A DNA stretch of 34,053 nt from Candidatus Nomurabacteria bacterium. GTDB lineage: Bacteria > Patescibacteriota > Minisyncoccia > Phycocordibacterales > UBA9973. The position numbers were made by a program, and so were the translations under genes. The number at the start of each line of letters is the position of its first letter. Within the stretch, counting starts at the first letter, position 1. The stretch is taken from assembly GCA_943350045.1 (NCBI GenBank), contig CALQZW010000004.1, forward strand, positions 1-34,053, given 5' to 3'. Below are positions 18,043 through 26,107 of the stretch, piece by piece. Under the pieces are notes generated by a model, which saw only the letters and a list, made by a program, of their open reading frames with translations, made no database searches and was not told where the DNA came from.

Positions 18043-18387
18043 TTACTGAGCAGATTCTGCTTGCATTCTGTTAATCGCTGCCTGTCTCTGCTCTTCAGTG
18101 ATATCAGATGGTGCTTTTTGTTCCTTCTCCATGCGCTCTACGATTGATTCACGTGTAGTCTCAGAAAGTCCGCCTTCTGCTGACTCTGCAATGATTCTAT
18201 CCATAATTGCCTGACGGTCAGCCTCTGAGATACTTGCAGAATCCATCATGCGTGTAGCGTAGTAGTATCCACCCACGAGAAGTACGAGAACAAAAATGAC
18301 TGCAGTAATAATGAACTTTCGGCGACGGCCGGAAGTCGAAGGAACTGAAGAGGCACTCTGCGAAGACATCGGAGTATCCATATGCAA
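18043..18387 (-). CDS. Small single-TM protein with a coiled-coil-like extracytoplasmic repeat
   Basis: 114 aa; TM IITAVIFVLVLLVGGYYYATRM; repeats ADRQAIMDRIIAESAEGG / TRESIVERMEKEQKA / EQRQAAINRMQAESAQ. Confidence 0.7.
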   Translation of the reverse strand: MHMDTPMSSQSASSVPSTSGRRRKFIITAVIFVLVLLVGGYYYATRMMDSASISEADRQAIMDRIIAESAEGGLSETTRESIVERMEKEQKAPSDITEEQRQAAINRMQAESAQ

Positions 18388-18485
18388 CTATTGTATCACT
18401 CACGAATAGAACTGTGGCTACATTTCTGTGGAAAAGATTGTCTCGCTGTGGATAGTGTTTTTCAGGTAGACTATATATAGGTTAT

Positions 18486-18514
18486 TTGACATCCGAATAT
18501 AAGGAGAGTAGACT
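18486..18514 (+). promoter_or_regulatory. Promoter of nusA
   Basis: TTGACA-N17-TAGACT. Confidence 0.75.
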
Positions 18515-18601
18515 ATATCTGTATCTAATTAATAGCGTTTATTCGGGTAGTCGGCTCCAAAAGCCGGCGATTTTTGTTTAAACCCTTATCCAAATATATT
18601 T

Positions 18602-19774
18602 ATGTTAGACCTAAAAGCCCTAAAAATCGCCCTCGACCAGCTCGAGACTGAGCGAAAGATCCCACGTGAGAAGATTGTCGACGCAATCGAGCAGGCCCTT
18701 GCTGCTGCATACAAGAAAGACTACGGAAAGCGTGGACAGATCGTACGCGCTCAGTTTGACCTTGAAACAGGTCGTACTGACTTTTTTCAGATTAAAATCG
18801 TTGTAGATGACTCTACTGTGTACTTTGTTGACGAGGGAGAAGATTCTCCTGAACTCCCAGAGGGTGACGAGCGCGTACGCTTCAACTCAGAACACCATAT
18901 TCTCCTTGAAGATGCTCAGATTATGAAGTCGGACGCAGTTGTAGGAGAGGAAATCTCATTTCCCCTTGAAGCAAAAGAGGATTATGGCCGTATCGCAGCT
19001 CAAACAGCCAAGCAAGTCATCATTCAGCGCATTCGTGAAGCTGAACATGGCGCAATCATGGCAGAGTTTGGAGGACGCGAGGGAGACATTGTCTCTGGTA
19101 TCATCCAAAAGATGGAACGCGGAAATCTCTTTATAGACGTGGGTAGAATGACTGCCATCCTTCCAAAAGAGGAGCAGATTCCAAACGAGTTTTACCGCCG
19201 TGGAGAGCGCCTTCGTGCTTACCTATACGCAGTAGAAGAGAGCCCACGTGGTATTTCCCTTAAGGTTTCTCGTACTCATCCAAAGTTTATTACCGCTCTT
19301 TTTGCTCAGGAGGCTCCTGAAGTAGCAAGCGGAACAGTAGAAATCAAGTCTATTGCTCGCGAGGCAGGAAGTCGTACAAAAATCGCCGTATTTTCAGCCG
19401 ACGAGCACGTAGATCCAGTTGGATCATGTGTTGGACAGCGAGGAATCCGTGTAACAACAGTTATGAGCGAGCTTGGAGCTGAGAAAATCGACATTATCGA
19501 GTGGTCAACAGACCCAGCAAGCTTCGTAGCGGCATCACTTTCTCCTGCAAAGGCTTTGTCTGTAAAGCTAAACGACGCAGAGCACACAGCACTTGTTGAA
19601 GTTGCCGACGACCAGCTCTCGCTCGCAATCGGAAAGGGTGGACAGAACGTTCGCCTGGCAGCAAAACTTACTGGCTGGAGAATCGATATTAAAGGAGTAG
19701 CAGGTGAAACTGTCAGCTCAAGTGACGGTGAAACTGTTACAGAATCTGCTGAAGTAACAGAAACGACTGAATAA
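18602..19774 (+). CDS. nusA: Transcription termination/antitermination factor NusA
   Basis: 390 aa; LDQLETERKIPREKIVDAIEQALAAAYKKDYG; S1 region GDIVSGIIQKMERGNLFIDVGRMTAILPKEEQIPNE; KH regions DPVGSCVGQRGIRVTTVMSELGAEKIDIIEW, LSLAIGKGGQNVRLAAKLTGWRIDI. Confidence 0.97.
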   Translation: MLDLKALKIALDQLETERKIPREKIVDAIEQALAAAYKKDYGKRGQIVRAQFDLETGRTDFFQIKIVVDDSTVYFVDEGEDSPELPEGDERVRFNSEHHILLEDAQIMKSDAVVGEEISFPLEAKEDYGRIAAQTAKQVIIQRIREAEHGAIMAEFGGREGDIVSGIIQKMERGNLFIDVGRMTAILPKEEQIPNEFYRRGERLRAYLYAVEESPRGISLKVSRTHPKFITALFAQEAPEVASGTVEIKSIAREAGSRTKIAVFSADEHVDPVGSCVGQRGIRVTTVMSELGAEKIDIIEWSTDPASFVAASLSPAKALSVKLNDAEHTALVEVADDQLSLAIGKGGQNVRLAAKLTGWRIDIKGVAGETVSSSDGETVTESAEVTETTE

Positions 19775-19777
19775 TAT

Positions 19778-20362
19778 ATGGCAAACATCAATCACGCACC
19801 ATCGAAGTACATGCTCAACCTCTTGCATGTCATTCCAGCAGTTATTGACGAATCAGCAAAGACAATCAACGCAATCGTAGAAGTTTCAGCTGGTTCTATC
19901 AATAAGTATGAAATTATCACTGAAAGTGGTCAGCTCAAGCTCGACCGAGTGGGATATTCTTCAATGGCGTATCCATTTACCTACGGAGCAATCCCAATGA
20001 CATGGGATCACGACAATGACCCACTCGACGTAGAGGTTGTAAATATTACAGAGCCTCTCGTGCCTGGATCCCTTGTAGAACTTCGTGTTATCGGACTTAT
20101 GAAGTTTATCGACGGAGGTGAGGTAGATGACAAAATCATCGCAGTGCTTTCAGAAGACAAGCGCCAGGAACACATCACTCACGTAGACCAACTCGGAGAG
20201 TACTTTAAAAAACAAACTCAGTATTACTGGGAAAACTATAAGGCACTCAAGAAACCCGGCACTGGAGTCGTAGAAACATTCCACGGACCAGAAGAAGCTA
20301 TGAAGGTAATTGCCGAGTGTGTTGCAAAATACCAGAGTGAATACGCTCACAAAGTACAGTAG
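19778..20362 (+). CDS. ppa: Family I inorganic pyrophosphatase
   Basis: 194 aa; INKYEI...LKLDRVGYSSMAYPFTYGAIPMTWDHDNDPLDVEVV...VIGLMKFIDGGEVDDKIIAVLSED. Confidence 0.93.
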   Translation: MANINHAPSKYMLNLLHVIPAVIDESAKTINAIVEVSAGSINKYEIITESGQLKLDRVGYSSMAYPFTYGAIPMTWDHDNDPLDVEVVNITEPLVPGSLVELRVIGLMKFIDGGEVDDKIIAVLSEDKRQEHITHVDQLGEYFKKQTQYYWENYKALKKPGTGVVETFHGPEEAMKVIAECVAKYQSEYAHKVQ

Positions 20363-20412
20363 TTATCCACTATTATATTTTTTGAGAACTGTCGGTGTAT
20401 ACTAGGCATACA

Positions 20413-20664
20413 ATGCAGTCAAACAAAGGCAACGCCCTCATCAGTATAGTAATCATCATTCTCCTTCTTGCTTTTGGAGCGGTGTACTTCTGGAATATGC
20501 AGAAAGAACGCGCAGCCGAAGTTCGCAGACAGCAAGAATCTGGATTTGACTATTCATTCCTCAACGACGACGCCGGAGAATACAGCGTCATCGAGGCAGA
20601 TGCAGATGTTCGTTCTTATAACGACCTCATCGACCAGACAACGTTCGACGAAAGTCTCTACTAA
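20413..20664 (+). CDS. Small single-TM hypothetical protein
   Basis: ATG at 20413: MQSNKGNALISIVIIILLLAFGAVYFWNMQKERAAEVRRQQESGFDYSFL...; N-terminal TM, acidic tail. Confidence 0.6.
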   Translation: MQSNKGNALISIVIIILLLAFGAVYFWNMQKERAAEVRRQQESGFDYSFLNDDAGEYSVIEADADVRSYNDLIDQTTFDESLY

Positions 20665-20675
20665 TACGTTTCTTC

Positions 20676-20705
20676 AAAAAATGCCTTCACCTGAAGGCAT
20701 TTTTT
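20676..20705 (+). terminator. Terminator upstream of tig
   Basis: AAAAAATGCCTTC ACCT GAAGGCATTTTTT. Confidence 0.88.
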
Positions 20706-20732
20706 GACAATAATCCCATACATCTATAGACT
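20704..20732 (+). promoter_or_regulatory. Promoter of tig-clpP
   Basis: TTGACA-N17-TAGACT; start codon only 9 nt after the -10. Confidence 0.78.
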
Positions 20733-20741
20733 ACAATCACC

Positions 20742-21785
20742 ATGAAAAAAACAATCAATAAGCTACCAAAAAGCCAGCTCGCAATCGACGTGACTGTCCC
20801 CGAAGACGTCTTTGAGTCATACCGCGCAAAAGCGGTGGGAAACCTTGCAGAACACGTAGAAATCGACGGATTCCGTAAAGGAAAGGCACCGAAAGAACTC
20901 ATTGAAAAACAACTCCCAGCTATGGCAGTAATGGAAGAAATGGCAAGTCTCGCAATTAACGACCATTTTCCAAAGATTCTTATTGAAGAGAAAATTGATG
21001 CAATCGGCCGACCAAGTATTGCTATCAAAAAAATTGCTCCTGGAAATCCGTTTGAGTTTACTGCAACAGTTTCAATCCTTCCTGAGGTGAAACTCCCAAA
21101 ATACAAGGACCTTGCTGGAAAAGCTGTAGCCGAGAAAGCTGAAATCACTGTTTCAGATGAAGAACTCGACCAGGCAATCAAGGAACTCAAGAAAGCACGT
21201 GCTCACCAAGAGCTCGAACATAAAGACGAAAAGCACGACCACGCAGAGTTCGATAAACTTGAGTTTGATGCAACACTTACCGACGAATACGTGAAAGACC
21301 TTGGTCCTTTCGGTACCGTTGATGAGTTTAAAGCAAAGTTCCGTGAAAATCTCGTAGCAGACAAGCAGAATCAGGCTCGTGAAAAGCGCCGAATCGCAAT
21401 CCTCGAAGCTATCCTTGAGAAGACAGAGGTTGACGTTCCAGATGTACTTGTAGAGAGCGAACTTGAGGGACTTATGGGGCGACTTCAGGCAGATGTTGCA
21501 AATATTGGAGTTTCATTCGAAGAATACCTCAAGCATATCAATAAGACAGAGGAAGATATCCGAAAGGACTTCCAGCCAGATGCTGAGAAACGTGCAAAGA
21601 TGGAACTTGTTATGCATACTATCGGTACAAAGGAAGATATCAAGGCAAAACCAGAAGACATCGACGGAGAAGTCATGAAACTTATGGCAATGTACAAGGA
21701 TGCAGATGAAACCCGTGCTCGTGTCTATGTTACCCACCTCCTTACCAACGAAGCGATATTCCGCTTCCTAGAAGAACAAAAGTAA
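20742..21785 (+). CDS. tig: Trigger factor-like chaperone
   Basis: 347 aa; SQLAIDVTVPEDVFESYRAKAVGNLAEHVEIDGFRKGKAPKELIEKQL...FEFTATVSILPEVKLPKYKDL; directly upstream of clpP. Confidence 0.92.
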   Translation: MKKTINKLPKSQLAIDVTVPEDVFESYRAKAVGNLAEHVEIDGFRKGKAPKELIEKQLPAMAVMEEMASLAINDHFPKILIEEKIDAIGRPSIAIKKIAPGNPFEFTATVSILPEVKLPKYKDLAGKAVAEKAEITVSDEELDQAIKELKKARAHQELEHKDEKHDHAEFDKLEFDATLTDEYVKDLGPFGTVDEFKAKFRENLVADKQNQAREKRRIAILEAILEKTEVDVPDVLVESELEGLMGRLQADVANIGVSFEEYLKHINKTEEDIRKDFQPDAEKRAKMELVMHTIGTKEDIKAKPEDIDGEVMKLMAMYKDADETRARVYVTHLLTNEAIFRFLEEQK

Positions 21786-21788
21786 CCT

Positions 21789-22379
21789 ATGCTTATCCCA
21801 ACAGTTATCGAAAAATCACAGTTCGGCGAGCGTGCATATGACATTTACTCACGCCTTTTGCGCGAGCGAATCATTTTCCTCGGTGGGCCGATTGATGACC
21901 ATATGGCAAATATCGTCATCGCCCAGCTTCTTTTCCTAGAAAACGAGGACCCAAAGAAGGATATTAAGCTCTACATCAACTCCCCAGGAGGATCTGTTAC
22001 CTCTGCAATGGCAATGTTCGACACTATGAACCACATCAAACCTGATGTTTCAACAGTATGTGTCGGAATCGCAGCCTCTGCTGCAGCAGTTCTTCTCTCT
22101 TCTGGAGCAAAAGGAAAGCGCTTCTGCCTTCCAAACTCAGAAGTAATGATTCACCAAGTAATGGGTGGAACAGAGGGACAGGCTTCAGATATTGCTATTG
22201 CTGCAAAACATATTCTTCGCACAAAGGAGAATTTAAACAAGATTTTGGCTAAGAATACAGGAAAAACTCCGGCTCAGATTGAAAAAGACTCAGACCGCGA
22301 CTACTACATGACTGCCGAAGAGGCAAAAAAGTACGGAATCGTGGATGAAATCATCACGAAATCAAAGACTGGAAAATAG
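21789..22379 (+). CDS. clpP: ATP-dependent Clp protease proteolytic subunit
   Basis: 196 aa; [85 protein letters not shown]. Confidence 0.97.
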   Translation: MLIPTVIEKSQFGERAYDIYSRLLRERIIFLGGPIDDHMANIVIAQLLFLENEDPKKDIKLYINSPGGSVTSAMAMFDTMNHIKPDVSTVCVGIAASAAAVLLSSGAKGKRFCLPNSEVMIHQVMGGTEGQASDIAIAAKHILRTKENLNKILAKNTGKTPAQIEKDSDRDYYMTAEEAKKYGIVDEIITKSKTGK

Positions 22380-22384
22380 GTATG

Positions 22385-22415
22385 CAGAAAACCACCCACT
22401 ATGGGTGGTTTTCTG
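22385..22415 (+). terminator. clpP terminator
   Basis: CAGAAAACCACCCA CTA TGGGTGGTTTTCTG then TTTTT. Confidence 0.9.
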
Positions 22416-22430
22416 TTTTTATCCCTTTTC

Positions 22431-22459
22431 TCGACAGAATCAGAAATCTCTGGTATTCT
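22431..22459 (+). promoter_or_regulatory. Promoter of rny
   Basis: TCGACA-N17-TATTCT. Confidence 0.55.
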
Positions 22460-22629
22460 GAGCGTATCGAATTTTAGAAATTTAGTTCGCTGGTTCGCCG
22501 AAAGACTCACTCGTTTATTTTCCCCCTCAAACCATGTATTCCCCATCCACTTCAACCATTTACCCTAGGAATCGTGCGCCGAAGAACCGAAACCTTCGAG
22601 TCTGTTTTTAGACGGCCAGCTGGTCGTAC

Positions 22630-24159
22630 ATGAGTACATTTATTATAGTTTTGCTCTTGCTTGGAGCCTTAGTTTCTGGAACAGCAGCCGGTTACTACTT
22701 GCGACGTGTTGTTGCCCTCGGACAGCGTCGCTCGATTGAAATAGATATCAAGCAAATGCTTGTTGCTGCAAAGGAAGAAGCCCAGAAAATTACTGAAGAA
22801 GCTAACCGAAAGGCCGAAGACAAAGAGCGTGAAGTGCGCGAAAACGAGCGTGCAAAGACAAGTGCGAACAAGAAGACAGAAGACCGCCTTATAAAAAAAG
22901 AAGAACTCCTCGACGAGCGTCAGCGCGAAATCGACAAGGAAACTGAAATACAGAAGGCAAAAATTGAAGAAATAAAGAGAATTAAGGAACGCGCAGACAC
23001 AATGCTTGCCGAGCGCACAGTTGCCCTTCAAAAGACTGCTGGACTGACTCGCGACGACGCAAAAGCCGAACTTGTTCGAGAAATCGAAAAAGAGAACGAG
23101 GAAGACCTCATGATTCGCATGCAGAAGCTCGAGCAAGACTCACAGGAGCGTTTTGACCGCCGAGCTAAGGAAATACTCGCAACTGCTATTCAACGCCTCG
23201 CCTCAAGCACTGCAAGTCAAATCATGACTACGAACGTGGCGATTCCTTCCGACGATATAAAAGGAAAGATTATCGGAAAAGAAGGTCGCAACATTCGTGC
23301 ATTTGAACGTGCCGCTGGAGTTGAGCTCATCGTAGACGAGACACCAGGTGCTATCGTCATCTCTGCATTTGACCCAGTACGCCGACAGATTGCTCGCGTC
23401 GCACTCGAAAACTTGATTCTCGACGGACGCATTCAACCAGCCAAGATTGAAGAAATGGTTGAAAAGGCAAAAGAAGACATTAACAAGATCATTAAAGAAA
23501 AAGGAGAGCAGGCAGTGTACGAGTGTGGAATCTTTAACTTCGACCCACGTATCATTGCAATCCTTGGACGTCTCTACTTCCGTACAAGTTATGGACAGAA
23601 CGTTCTCCAGCATTCTATCGAAATGACGCATATTGCAGGAATGCTTGCAGAGGAGCTCGGAGCGGACGTTCAGATTGCCAAGCAGGGAGCGTTGGTTCAC
23701 GACATTGGAAAGGCACTCGACCATGAAGTACAAGGTACTCATATCGAAATCGGAATGCGTATTCTTCAGAAGTTTGGAGCTGACCCACGAGTCATCACTG
23801 CAATGAAGAGTCATCACGACGACTACCCTCATGAATCTATCGAAGCCGTCATTGTGCAGACAGCCGACAACATTTCAGGAGGTCGTCCAGGAGCACGCCG
23901 AGATTCAGTTGAAAACTACCTCAAGCGTTTAGCCGAGCTTGAAGCTCTCGTGAACGCCTTCCCTTCTATTGAAAAATCATACGCACTTTCTGCAGGACGC
24001 GAGATTCGTATCTTTGTTACTCCAGAGAAAATTAGCGATGTAGAAGCCAAAGAAATGGCTCGCGAAATTGCAAAGAAGATCGAGTCAGAACTCAAATACC
24101 CAGGTGAAATAAAGGTTACAATGATTCGTGAGACCAGAGTGATAGAATACGCGAGATAA
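22630..24159 (+). CDS. rny: Ribonuclease Y
   Basis: 509 aa; N-terminal TM, coiled coil, KH region KGKIIGKEGRNIRAFERAAGVELIVDETPGAIVISAFDPVRR, HD region HSIEMTHIAGMLAEELGADVQIAKQGALVHDIGKALDHE. Confidence 0.97.
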   Translation: MSTFIIVLLLLGALVSGTAAGYYLRRVVALGQRRSIEIDIKQMLVAAKEEAQKITEEANRKAEDKEREVRENERAKTSANKKTEDRLIKKEELLDERQREIDKETEIQKAKIEEIKRIKERADTMLAERTVALQKTAGLTRDDAKAELVREIEKENEEDLMIRMQKLEQDSQERFDRRAKEILATAIQRLASSTASQIMTTNVAIPSDDIKGKIIGKEGRNIRAFERAAGVELIVDETPGAIVISAFDPVRRQIARVALENLILDGRIQPAKIEEMVEKAKEDINKIIKEKGEQAVYECGIFNFDPRIIAILGRLYFRTSYGQNVLQHSIEMTHIAGMLAEELGADVQIAKQGALVHDIGKALDHEVQGTHIEIGMRILQKFGADPRVITAMKSHHDDYPHESIEAVIVQTADNISGGRPGARRDSVENYLKRLAELEALVNAFPSIEKSYALSAGREIRIFVTPEKISDVEAKEMAREIAKKIESELKYPGEIKVTMIRETRVIEYAR

Positions 24160-24203
24160 TCGTTATTTTCATTAGGCAATATAATCACGTAGCTGTATAG
24201 AGC

Positions 24204-24234
24204 AAAAATCCCCTTATTTTATAAGGGGATTTTT
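24204..24234 (+). terminator. rny terminator
   Basis: AAAAATCCCCTTA TTTTA TAAGGGGATTTTT. Confidence 0.9.
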
Positions 24235-24262
24235 CTATGTCCGGAAATAACCCTTTAAAACA

Positions 24263-24290
24263 TTGCTTATTTTAATGGGCTCGCTATACT
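24263..24290 (+). promoter_or_regulatory. Promoter of the HU gene
   Basis: TTGCTT-N16-TATACT. Confidence 0.55.
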
Positions 24291-24400
24291 TATTATAGCT
24301 TTATAGCGCTTGCTTAAAGCTCTAGAGCATTTACTAACAAAGTCGACTTAGCTTTGATCTATATATAACACGGTGTGTTATCGGTAGATCAACCAATCCT

Positions 24401-24673
24401 ATGAACAAAGCAGCCCTCGTTGACTGGGTACATGGAAAGATTGGCGGTACTAAAGTACAGGCTGAAGAAGTTGTTGACGGCATGATTGAGGCCATCACTA
24501 CTACTCTCAAGAAGGGTGGTGAGGTATCAATTGCAGGCCTCGGTATCTTCTCAGTGAAGGCTCGTGCTGCACGTATGGCTCGCAATCCTAAGACAGGAGA
24601 GCAGGTCAAAGTGCCAGCAACGAACGTACCAAAGTTCCGCGCAGCAAAGGCGCTCAAGGATGCAGTGAAGTAA
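24401..24673 (+). CDS. hup: HU family DNA-binding protein
   Basis: 90 aa; MNKAALVDWVHGKIGGTKVQAEEVVDGMIEAITTTLKKGGEVSIAGLGIFSVKARAARMARNPKTGEQVKVPATNVPKFRAAKALKDAV. Confidence 0.95.
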   Translation: MNKAALVDWVHGKIGGTKVQAEEVVDGMIEAITTTLKKGGEVSIAGLGIFSVKARAARMARNPKTGEQVKVPATNVPKFRAAKALKDAVK

Positions 24674-24761
24674 TTCACTACCCCTCGACGTCTCCTACAG
24701 AAAAGCCCTCGGTTGCCTATCAGCCAAGGGTTTTTCTTTTGTCTCTCTAAACCAGAATAAT

Positions 24762-24800
24762 AAACAAAAGCACTTAGAGAGAATCTAAGTGCTTTTGTTT
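24762..24800 (-). terminator. Terminator downstream of the minus-strand tRNA cluster
   Basis: AAACAAAAGCACTTAGA GAGAA TCTAAGTGCTTTTGTTT, 17-bp perfect stem. Confidence 0.88.
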
Positions 24801-24805
24801 TTCTT

Positions 24806-24879
24806 TGGTGCGGGATAGCGGAGTCGAACCGCTCACCACAGTTTGGAAAACTGTTGTTTTACCGATAAACTAATCCCGC
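24806..24879 (-). tRNA. tRNA-Gly (anticodon TCC), CCA encoded
   Basis: Reverse complement GCGGGATTAGTTTATCGGTAAAACAACAGTTTTCCAAACTGTGGTGAGCGGTTCGACTCCGCTATCCCGCACCA; cloverleaf, loop TTTCCAA. Confidence 0.95.
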
Positions 24880-24914
24880 ATATGTGCACGAGAGCCATGC
24901 ACGGCTTTTGCCAT

Positions 24915-24995
24915 TTAGCGATGGCGAAGAGAAACCTGCTTCTTTGTGACTTTCTTTGCGTGTTTCTTAAGAGCAACCTTCTTCTTTTTGTTCAT
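24915..24995 (-). CDS. 26-aa very basic micro-ORF between two tRNA genes
   Basis: Reverse complement reads ATG AAC AAA AAG AAG AAG GTT GCT CTT AAG AAA CAC GCA AAG AAA GTC ACA AAG AAG CAG GTT TCT CTT CGC CAT CGC TAA = MNKKKKVALKKHAKKVTKKQVSLRHR. Confidence 0.5.
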   Translation of the reverse strand: MNKKKKVALKKHAKKVTKKQVSLRHR

Positions 24996-25044
24996 ATAGC
25001 GAGTATCTTAACAGATTTTATAAAAATAGTCGAGTCGCAGTTGG

Positions 25045-25118
25045 TGGTCGGGGTGCCGGGAATCGAACCCGGCCCTCATGTTCCCAAAACATGTATACTA
25101 CCGATATACTACACCCCG
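25045..25118 (-). tRNA. tRNA-Pro (anticodon TGG), CCA encoded
   Basis: Reverse complement CGGGGTGTAGTATATCGGTAGTATACATGTTTTGGGAACATGAGGGCCGGGTTCGATTCCCGGCACCCCGACCA; loop TTTGGGA. Confidence 0.95.
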
Positions 25119-25213
25119 AGGCGTAAGCACGTGATGTACTATAGCAGATTATAGTACATAAAGACAACTGGCAAGCTTTCTGGTATAGTCTGGGCAAACA
25201 AAAACCATGCTCT

Positions 25214-25654
25214 ATGCCAAAATGTATAACATTACTCCCTCCAAGTGAGGGATATTCGGGAATCTCGATCACCGAAGGAATCTTGACCTCTCGAAACGAG
25301 GATGAAATACGGTGTATTCCGTTTACGAAAGAGGGTAAGGGAATCGGTGGGAAAAGTGTCCTATTTAGCACACTACACAAGCCGGAAGTCGACAGATTCG
25401 GCTACATTCACGAAGTATTTTACGACAAGGCTACAGATACTCTTCAAAAACCCTACGCGGAAAGCAGTAATGATTTAAGCCTTTTGCTCATTCGTGAAGT
25501 TCTATTTTTTAGAGTAGAACCTGCGGTGGGAACTCTGATACGAAATGTTAGGAGCACCCGTACGAGAGATGGTCTCGTGATCGCGTACCGAGGGTCAAAG
25601 ATCACGCTACGATACCCAAACTTTCGTGAGATTTCATTTCAATTACAATTTTAA
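25214..25654 (+). CDS. Hypothetical protein, family not recognised
   Basis: 146 aa ORF MPKCITLLPPSEGYSGISITEGILTSRNEDEIRCIPF...; TATAGT -10 at about 25181-25186 upstream; terminator immediately downstream. Confidence 0.6.
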   Translation: MPKCITLLPPSEGYSGISITEGILTSRNEDEIRCIPFTKEGKGIGGKSVLFSTLHKPEVDRFGYIHEVFYDKATDTLQKPYAESSNDLSLLLIREVLFFRVEPAVGTLIRNVRSTRTRDGLVIAYRGSKITLRYPNFREISFQLQF

Positions 25655-25659
25655 ACACA

Positions 25660-25690
25660 ACAGGCAGAACAATACTATTGTTCTGCCTGT
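25660..25690. terminator. Bidirectional terminator between the 25214 ORF and yraN
   Basis: CAGGCAGAACAAT ACT ATTGTTCTGCCTG. Confidence 0.85.
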
Positions 25691-25694
25691 ATTT

Positions 25695-26075
25695 CTATAC
25701 AATACAATTCTCTATTACAGAGACTCGTGCGAGTCGAGTCTTCATGTCGAGATGCACAATAGCAAGATCGCACTGCCATGACTCCCCTTTTGCATGATCA
25801 AGCAAATACTGCACAATTACCTTGCGAATCTTTATACGTTTTCGTACGTGCATGTTTTCCCCAGGTTCGATTCCTGCAATACTTGAGACTCGTTTCGACT
25901 TTACTTCGATGAAATATAATACCTCGTCTTTGCGTGCGACTATGTCAATTTCTCCAACTGGCTTTGTATAATTGCGTTCGACAATTTCATACCCCTTATT
26001 CTTGTAATACTTTTCTGCGACGCTCTCGCCCAACTCCCCCATTTTTTGTTGTTTGGATGTGAATTTTTTTGGCAT
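25695..26075 (-). CDS. yraN: YraN/UPF0102 family endonuclease-fold protein
   Basis: 126 aa; GELGESVAEKYYKNKGYEIVERNYTKPVGEIDIVARKDEVLYFIEVKSK. Confidence 0.93.
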   Translation of the reverse strand: MPKKFTSKQQKMGELGESVAEKYYKNKGYEIVERNYTKPVGEIDIVARKDEVLYFIEVKSKRVSSIAGIEPGENMHVRKRIKIRKVIVQYLLDHAKGESWQCDLAIVHLDMKTRLARVSVIENCIV

Positions 26076-26107
26076 ACTATTACTTCCTAAAAGACAGTAT
26101 GCACTAG

